Source: Chloroflexota bacterium (GTDB lineage: Bacteria > Chloroflexota > Dehalococcoidia > Plut-88900). From it: a stretch of 12,024 bases of DNA. The translations under genes and the position numbers were made by a program. Where the stretch lies: assembly GCA_022572865.1 (NCBI GenBank), contig JACZVB010000012.1, positions 1 to 12,024 on the forward strand, in the 5' to 3' direction. Positions 8,598-12,024 of this stretch are shown here, one piece after another; position 1 is the first letter of the stretch, and each line of letters starts with the position of its first letter. The notes under the pieces were generated by a model. That model ran no database searches and was not told the origin of the DNA. It saw only the letters and a program-made list of their open reading frames with translations.

Positions 8598-8603
8598 TAT
8601 AAT
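8576..8603 (+). promoter_or_regulatory. Promoter for the paralogous membrane-protein genes
   Basis: TTGATG (8576-8581), a 16-bp spacer and a perfect TATAAT (8598-8603) form a convincing sigma70-type promoter. Transcription would start near 8609, about 54 bases before the ATG at 8663. Part of the promoter is built from the direct repeats at the end of the methyltransferase gene. Confidence 0.65.
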
Positions 8604-8662
8604 GAAGCCGTGTTGCTGGCCCCATACACTTACATACCAGCGGAACGAGAGATTACACAAGG

Positions 8663-9052
8663 ATGGTCACCGAACTTTCCATCGAGCGGCTAGAAGCCGA
8701 GGCCAACCGCACATCCCCACTGTCCATTCTGGCCGCTTTTATCATTGTGGCCGGTATAGCCCTGGTCATAGTTACCGCTATCTCCTGGGTGTTGCTGGCC
8801 GATAAGGCCTTGGACCTCTACTCCTATGACCTGGCGGCCAGGGACTCGGCCCAGGCCGGCGACCAGATTCTGGACACCCAGGCCACCCTGGAATCGTACC
8901 CCAGATGGCTGACCTCATTACCCTTCCTGGGTATAGCCCTCATACTGGTTGGAATCGGAATCCTGCTGAGGACCTTCGTGCGCAGGGTGCGTCTTCGGAT
9001 GGCAGTGACCGCCATAGCCCTGTCGTATCTGAGAGACCGGCGACCGGGCTGA
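8663..9052 (+). CDS. Two-TM membrane protein, single-copy module
   Basis: Protein of 129 aa that I do not recognise. Two membrane segments are visible, at about residues 20-44 and 88-108. Between them is a loop of about 40 residues, mainly polar, and the tail is basic (RRVRLR and RDRR), which by the positive-inside rule puts both ends in the cytoplasm and the loop outside. Residues 65-110 align without gaps to two segments of the next gene's product, sharing G, E-x4-W-L, F-x-G and L-I-L positions. There is no signal peptide and no catalytic motif. The ATG at 8663 has a weak SD (GAGAG, 11 bases upstream). The next gene starts 59 bases after this stop, so the two are probably one operon behind the promoter at 8576-8603. 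Function unknown. Confidence 0.75.
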   Translation: MVTELSIERLEAEANRTSPLSILAAFIIVAGIALVIVTAISWVLLADKALDLYSYDLAARDSAQAGDQILDTQATLESYPRWLTSLPFLGIALILVGIGILLRTFVRRVRLRMAVTAIALSYLRDRRPG

Positions 9053-9111
9053 GCTAATCGAATCTGAGGCTCAACAGGACCGCCAGTGGAAACATGAAAT
9101 CAGGAGAGGCC

Positions 9112-9840
9112 ATGACCATACTCGAGAGCGCAGCGGATGCCATAGCCAGGCCGGCCGTCGGGTTCACCAGGCCTCAGGCCCTGGCCATGCGGCTGTGGGC
9201 CCCCTTCATGATCATGGGGTTCATCATAGTAGTAAGCTCCTTCGTCATCGGCATAATCAACGGCATGGTTGCTGCGGACTACTTCGAGTTCTCCAGGGTA
9301 GAGCGGGAAGCAGCCGTCTCCGGCTCAGACATCGTGGAGAAGAAGGTGTTTATCGAGTCGGTCTCCGCGTGGCTGCCGGAATTCAGGTTTTTGGGCATAG
9401 GCCTGATCCTGGCAGGCATCACCCTCCTGTTTACCACCATCCTTGGGGCGTTGAGAATCTCGGGGGCCACGGTGCAGCAGTCTCTTGGGGTCACCATCGT
9501 GTTGCCCAGGGCCCCGATTATCGCCCGGGTATTCCCCATCCTCCTGATAACTGGACTGGCCCTCCTGCTGGCTGCCCTGGCGCTAGGGGTAGTGCAGGCG
9601 TTGATGACAGCCAGCTACTGGGACCACTCCATCGCCCTGGAACTCAACCCCGCGCCCCGGGGCTCGGACCTCTTGTCGGACCTGGGCACCATAGAGGCCA
9701 TGGACCGCTGGCTAGAGCCCTTCAAGTTCGTGGGCACAGCCCTGATACTCTCCGCTATCGGCCTCAGCGCAGCATCCACGGTATGGGTGTTGAGGTTCCA
9801 GAGCAGGAGGCTTCTGGATATCCTCTCAGGAAGGCCCTGA
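9112..9840 (+). CDS. Four-TM membrane protein with duplicated module
   Basis: Protein of 242 aa that I do not recognise. Four membrane segments are visible at about 30-52, 92-114, 139-165 and 203-222. Each half repeats the layout TM, about 40-residue loop, TM. Residues 70-115 and 183-228 align to each other without gaps and to residues 65-110 of the preceding gene's product. Positions shared by all three include G-x10-E-x4-W-L-x4-F-x-G-x2-L-I-L and a closing Arg. The topology implied is both ends in the cytoplasm and both loops outside. The ATG at 9112 was chosen because AGGAG (9102-9106) lies 5 bases upstream; the in-frame ATG at 9094 is 6 residues longer and lacks a good SD. It follows the single-module gene and ends 218 bases before the radical SAM gene. 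The pattern suggests gene duplication followed by fusion. It may act as a sensor, channel or scaffold, but nothing seen decides this. Confidence 0.8.
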   Translation: MTILESAADAIARPAVGFTRPQALAMRLWAPFMIMGFIIVVSSFVIGIINGMVAADYFEFSRVEREAAVSGSDIVEKKVFIESVSAWLPEFRFLGIGLILAGITLLFTTILGALRISGATVQQSLGVTIVLPRAPIIARVFPILLITGLALLLAALALGVVQALMTASYWDHSIALELNPAPRGSDLLSDLGTIEAMDRWLEPFKFVGTALILSAIGLSAASTVWVLRFQSRRLLDILSGRP

Positions 9841-9952
9841 TCTCCTCCCACCTGGTCCAGCCGGTAAGCTCACAACCAAGGGCCAGGGCAAGATGGCATA
9901 AGCGACGGATCGGAAAGTTATTGCGATGCCGGCCAAGGGCGTGCAGTTCATC

Positions 9953-9981
9953 TTGACACCCCACAGCCACTCAACTATCAT
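9953..9981 (+). promoter_or_regulatory. Near-consensus promoter of the radical SAM gene
   Basis: A perfect -35 TTGACA (9953-9958), a 17-bp spacer and TATCAT (9976-9981) make the strongest promoter in the window. Transcription would start near 9988, leaving a leader of about 70 bases before the TTG start at 10059. Confidence 0.7.
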
Positions 9982-9992
9982 TGGCTTCGATT

Positions 9993-10007
9993 TTAGAACT
10001 GTTCTAA
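9993..10007. promoter_or_regulatory. 7-1-7 palindromic operator candidate
   Basis: TTAGAAC-T-GTTCTAA is a perfect inverted repeat of 7-base arms around one central base. It begins about 5 bases after the predicted transcription start of the radical SAM gene, the classic place for a repressor site. The 7-1-7 layout is the one bound by Fur/PerR-family regulators. Compared with the PerR consensus TTATAATnATTATAA, it differs at two positions in each arm, so the family assignment is a guess. A second small hairpin (TGGCT/AGCCA, 10015-10027) lies a few bases further on in the leader. Confidence 0.45.
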
Positions 10008-10058
10008 GCATTTCTGGCTAAAAGCCATATTTCCTCTGCCTAGGAAGGGGTTGGGCTG

Positions 10059-11543
10059 TTGAAAACCTCGCCTAAGCCCGCTCCCAGAAAAACGGTGTCC
10101 TCAAACGGTCGACTCAACGGCGGTTCGTTTTCTGATTCTCTCCAGCCCGTCTTCTCCTTAATACGTCGCGCAGGAGCGATCCTGTCCGACCGGACATCTA
10201 CCCTTCTTGCTTCCCGCAGTCAGAACGGCAGAAAGCCGCCACAATCCTGGGAAACTAACCAGGAGAAGACAGGGCCAGGCCAGATCTCTAAAGGAGAATC
10301 GGGCCCGGGGGACACCAATGGTATTGTTCAGGCCCCAGATTACGTCCAGACGCTTCTCTGGTGGTTGCGTCGGGGGGCATCGGGCCTCTCGGCCCTGGGG
10401 CTGCCCAACATGATGCCCGAGATATTTGAAACCGTCCTTACCATGTCCGAGGGCCGGACATCCCATCGTTTCCACCTGGCCATTCACTACGGGAGCTGGA
10501 AGAAGCTATTCAATATGTTGCTCATAGAGGCGCAGCTGACCCTGGGCCTCACTAAGGTCAGGGGATACCCTTTCGAGTGGGAGATCGACACCACCAACAT
10601 CTGCCAGTTGAAGTGCCCCCTGTGTCACACGGGGCTCGACAACATCAACCGCATGAAGGGGACCATGCACTTCGACACCTTCAAGAAGACCATCGACGAG
10701 ATAAAAGACACCGTGCTATGGTTGAGCCTGTATAGCTGGGGCGAGCCATTGCTGAACAAGCAGCTTCCCAGATTCATCCGATATGCGCGCCAATCCAACA
10801 TCCCCACCATCATAAGCACTAATTTGAGCTTGAAGCTGACCCCCGAAAAAGTGGAGGGTCTGATAAAGTCGGGCCTGGACGTGATGATCATCTCCCTGGA
10901 TGGGGTCACCCAGGAGGTCTATGAGAAATACAGGGTTCGTGGGAAGCTGGACCTGGTGCTGGAAAACATCCGCCTGATCATCGAAAAGAAGAAGGAGCTG
11001 AAGTCCAGCACCCCCTTCTTGGAATGGCAATTCATCGTGATGAAACAGAACGAACACCAGATCCCCGAGGCCCGTCAGATGGCCAGGGACATGGGAGTAG
11101 ACCAGATAATCTTCAAGCGAGTAGATTTCCCTCACGGCATCGGCACGGAAGAGATGGCCCAAAAGTGGCTTCCGGTCAAAACGGCGGAGTTCAGGAGGGA
11201 GTCCCCCCTGTCCAAACCCTACCATGAGAATGGGCCAAAGTGTTGGAAGCTGTGGAGGAGCGGGGTGATAAACTGGGATGGCGGCTATGCCCCCTGCTGT
11301 TACCTAACCGACGCCAATCACGACTTCGGCAACGTCAATGACAACACCATCAAGGAGATCTGGAACAACACCCAATACAGGACGGCGCGCAACCTGTTCA
11401 TGAGCGGGAAGATGCCCCGGGTGGAGGTGGGCTGCCTGACCTGTGACGTCTACCTGGAAAGCCCCAACGGACGCAAAAACTCGGGGGCCATCCTCCAAAT
11501 GTTCCGCCGCGACAAGAAGGAGGAGGCGAAGGTAGGAAAGTAG
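10059..11543 (+). CDS. Radical SAM/SPASM protein with long N-terminal extension
   Basis: Predicted radical SAM enzyme of unknown substrate, 494 aa. The core starts near residue 170. The iron-sulfur and SAM site C-x3-C-x2-C is Cys182, Cys186 and Cys189 (I-C-Q-L-K-C-P-L-C), followed by the G-E-P motif (228-230), S-T-N (253-255) and I-S-L-D-G (278-282). A C-terminal SPASM-type domain has Cys395, Cys413, Cys414, Cys459 and Cys462 with the typical N-W-D-G-x5-C-C and F-G-N-V-N pattern, which should hold at least one further cluster. Residues 1-90 are Ser/Pro/Gly/Asn-rich and probably disordered; 91-165 look helical. The TTG start at 10059 has an AAGGGG SD 8 bases upstream. SPASM enzymes modify peptides or activate proteins, and related COG0535 proteins also sit in cell-surface polysaccharide loci. 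No precursor peptide gene is convincing nearby. A PAP2-like membrane protein follows. Confidence 0.88.
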   Translation: MKTSPKPAPRKTVSSNGRLNGGSFSDSLQPVFSLIRRAGAILSDRTSTLLASRSQNGRKPPQSWETNQEKTGPGQISKGESGPGDTNGIVQAPDYVQTLLWWLRRGASGLSALGLPNMMPEIFETVLTMSEGRTSHRFHLAIHYGSWKKLFNMLLIEAQLTLGLTKVRGYPFEWEIDTTNICQLKCPLCHTGLDNINRMKGTMHFDTFKKTIDEIKDTVLWLSLYSWGEPLLNKQLPRFIRYARQSNIPTIISTNLSLKLTPEKVEGLIKSGLDVMIISLDGVTQEVYEKYRVRGKLDLVLENIRLIIEKKKELKSSTPFLEWQFIVMKQNEHQIPEARQMARDMGVDQIIFKRVDFPHGIGTEEMAQKWLPVKTAEFRRESPLSKPYHENGPKCWKLWRSGVINWDGGYAPCCYLTDANHDFGNVNDNTIKEIWNNTQYRTARNLFMSGKMPRVEVGCLTCDVYLESPNGRKNSGAILQMFRRDKKEEAKVGK

Positions 11544-11545
11544 CT

Positions 11546-11586
11546 GCCTGGCGTCCTGGGGAATCTAGCAAACCCAGACGACAGGC
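11546..11586 (+). terminator. Strong imperfect hairpin after the radical SAM gene
   Basis: Starting 2 bases after the stop, GCCTG (11546-11550), CGTC (11552-11555) and TGGG (11557-11560) pair with CCCA (11573-11576), GACG (11577-11580) and CAGGC (11582-11586). This gives 13 base pairs with one G-A mismatch, one bulged C and a 12-base loop. No U-tract follows (the next bases are CCGGAAAG), so it is either a non-canonical terminator or a 3'-end stabilising structure. Confidence 0.45.
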
Positions 11587-11616
11587 CCGGAAAGTCGGAA
11601 GCTTGCCTGGCTACGT

Positions 11617-11665
11617 ATGTCCGATACGCGGCAATCGAGTATAATGTCATCAGACGTTCGGACAT
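11617..11665 (+). promoter_or_regulatory. Candidate promoter region for the PAP2-like gene
   Basis: A perfect TATAAT lies at 11640-11645, about 65 bases before the ATG at 11711, but no clear -35 box is found at 16-18 bases upstream. Inverted 8-base sites, ATGTCCGA (11617-11624) and TCGGACAT (11658-11665), flank the -10 box symmetrically, with centres 41 bases apart. This would suit an activator or repressor binding in two half-sites, but such a pair could also arise by chance. Confidence 0.35.
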
Positions 11666-11710
11666 TCAAAACTCAGGCCTAAGCCACCGGTTGATAGCTG
11701 AGACCGGACC

Positions 11711-12024
11711 ATGTACACAACCCCGAGCGGACAGGACATAGCCCGGCGTCTTAAAAGCGCCGCTATATCTATAGGCTGTCGGAGAGTCCTCAAAGAAGCA
11801 TCCCTGCTCACGTTTGCCTATTTCCTTTACATGATCACCAGGAAGCTGGTGTTCGAGGATGTGGAGGCGGTGGCCACGGCAAACGCCCTGAAGCTCGTCT
11901 CCCTTGAGAACTCCCTAGGATTTTTCTGGGAGTTGCACCTGCAGAGATGGTTGCTGGATGGCGCCCACCAGGTGATCGTCTTCTTCAACTGGAGCTACAT
12001 CCTGACCTTCTTCCCCATAATAAT
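11711..12024 (+). CDS. PAP2/AUR1-like membrane protein, N-terminal part (cut by window end)
   Basis: An open frame of 104 codons runs from the ATG at 11711 off the end of the window. A stop codon just upstream in frame (11699-11701) makes this ATG the first possible start; the SD is weak. The visible protein has a short basic cytoplasmic lead, a membrane segment at about 31-42 (LLTFAYFLY), then a stretch with A-N-A-L-K-L-V-S-L-E-N-S-L-G and W-E-L-H-L-Q-R-W-L-L, followed by V-F-F-N-W-S-Y and a hydrophobic run. The order A-N-A, L-E-x2-L-G, E-x3-Q, N-x2-Y is what I know from the N-terminal part of PAP2_3/AUR1-like lipid phosphatases and inositol-phosphoryl transferases. The catalytic His motifs would lie beyond the window, so the family call is tentative. 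Confidence 0.5.
   Translation, partial: MYTTPSGQDIARRLKSAAISIGCRRVLKEASLLTFAYFLYMITRKLVFEDVEAVATANALKLVSLENSLGFFWELHLQRWLLDGAHQVIVFFNWSYILTFFPII

Noticed and set aside
9926..10021. A 31-codon plus-strand frame just before the radical SAM gene, considered as a peptide precursor
   Set aside because: The near-consensus promoter and the palindrome lie inside it, so it would not be wholly on that transcript; it has no cysteines and no leader/core layout.
11586..11600. CCCGGAAAGTCGG, reminiscent of the conserved GGAAAGUCCGGGC block of RNase P RNA
   Set aside because: The match is partial and no other conserved RNase P elements or enough length are present around it.

Overview
The window is a GC-rich stretch of bacterial chromosome made mostly of housekeeping and metabolic genes. 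It contains no mobile elements, tRNA, rRNA or CRISPR. Purine-rich Shine-Dalgarno sequences, sigma70-like promoters, frequent TTG/GTG starts, a TldD/TldE pair, a Bacillus-type acetyl-CoA synthetase and a MenG/UbiE methyltransferase all fit a high-GC, menaquinone-using bacterium. A member of Chloroflexota (Dehalococcoidia or SAR202-like) is my best guess. That placement is inference from overall protein flavour, not proven.

Left part, minus strand (1-4262). A Nudix hydrolase and a RimJ/RimL-type GNAT acetyltransferase form a two-gene operon behind a clear promoter (1165-1192). A perfect 28-bp palindrome at the window edge probably terminates it. A stretch of about 350 bp without a recognisable gene follows, ending in a good intrinsic terminator for the next operon. 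That operon is tldD-tldE, encoding the two subunits of the TldD/TldE metalloprotease. The genes abut exactly (TAG then GTG) and are driven from an extended -10 promoter at about 4254-4262.

Middle part, plus strand (4265-8547). Divergent from tldD is an endonuclease III (nth) with a complete [4Fe-4S] cluster motif. Next come an AMP-forming acetyl-CoA synthetase with its own promoter and a strong ribosome binding site, a DUF429 RNase H-fold protein, and a MenG/UbiE C-methyltransferase. The DUF429 and methyltransferase genes are translationally coupled: the SD of the second overlaps the stop of the first.

Right part, plus strand (8535-12024). A promoter embedded in short direct repeats drives two adjacent membrane-protein genes of unknown function. 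They are paralogues. The first carries one copy of a TM-loop-TM module and the second carries two copies fused in tandem. All three copies align without gaps over about 46 residues and share an E-x4-WL-x4-F-x-G-x2-LIL signature. This is the best candidate here for something undescribed. Next is a radical SAM/SPASM protein with a long N-terminal extension. It has a near-consensus promoter and a perfect 7-1-7 palindrome just downstream of the predicted transcription start, which looks like an operator. The window ends inside a membrane protein resembling the N-terminus of AUR1-like PAP2 phosphatases or phosphotransferases.

How the genes work together: most are independent small transcription units. 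Acetate activation (AcsA), quinone methylation (MenG), DNA base-excision repair (Nth) and nucleotide or peptide housekeeping (Nudix, TldD/E) need no shared pathway. The radical SAM and PAP2-like genes may belong to an envelope or lipid locus continuing to the right.
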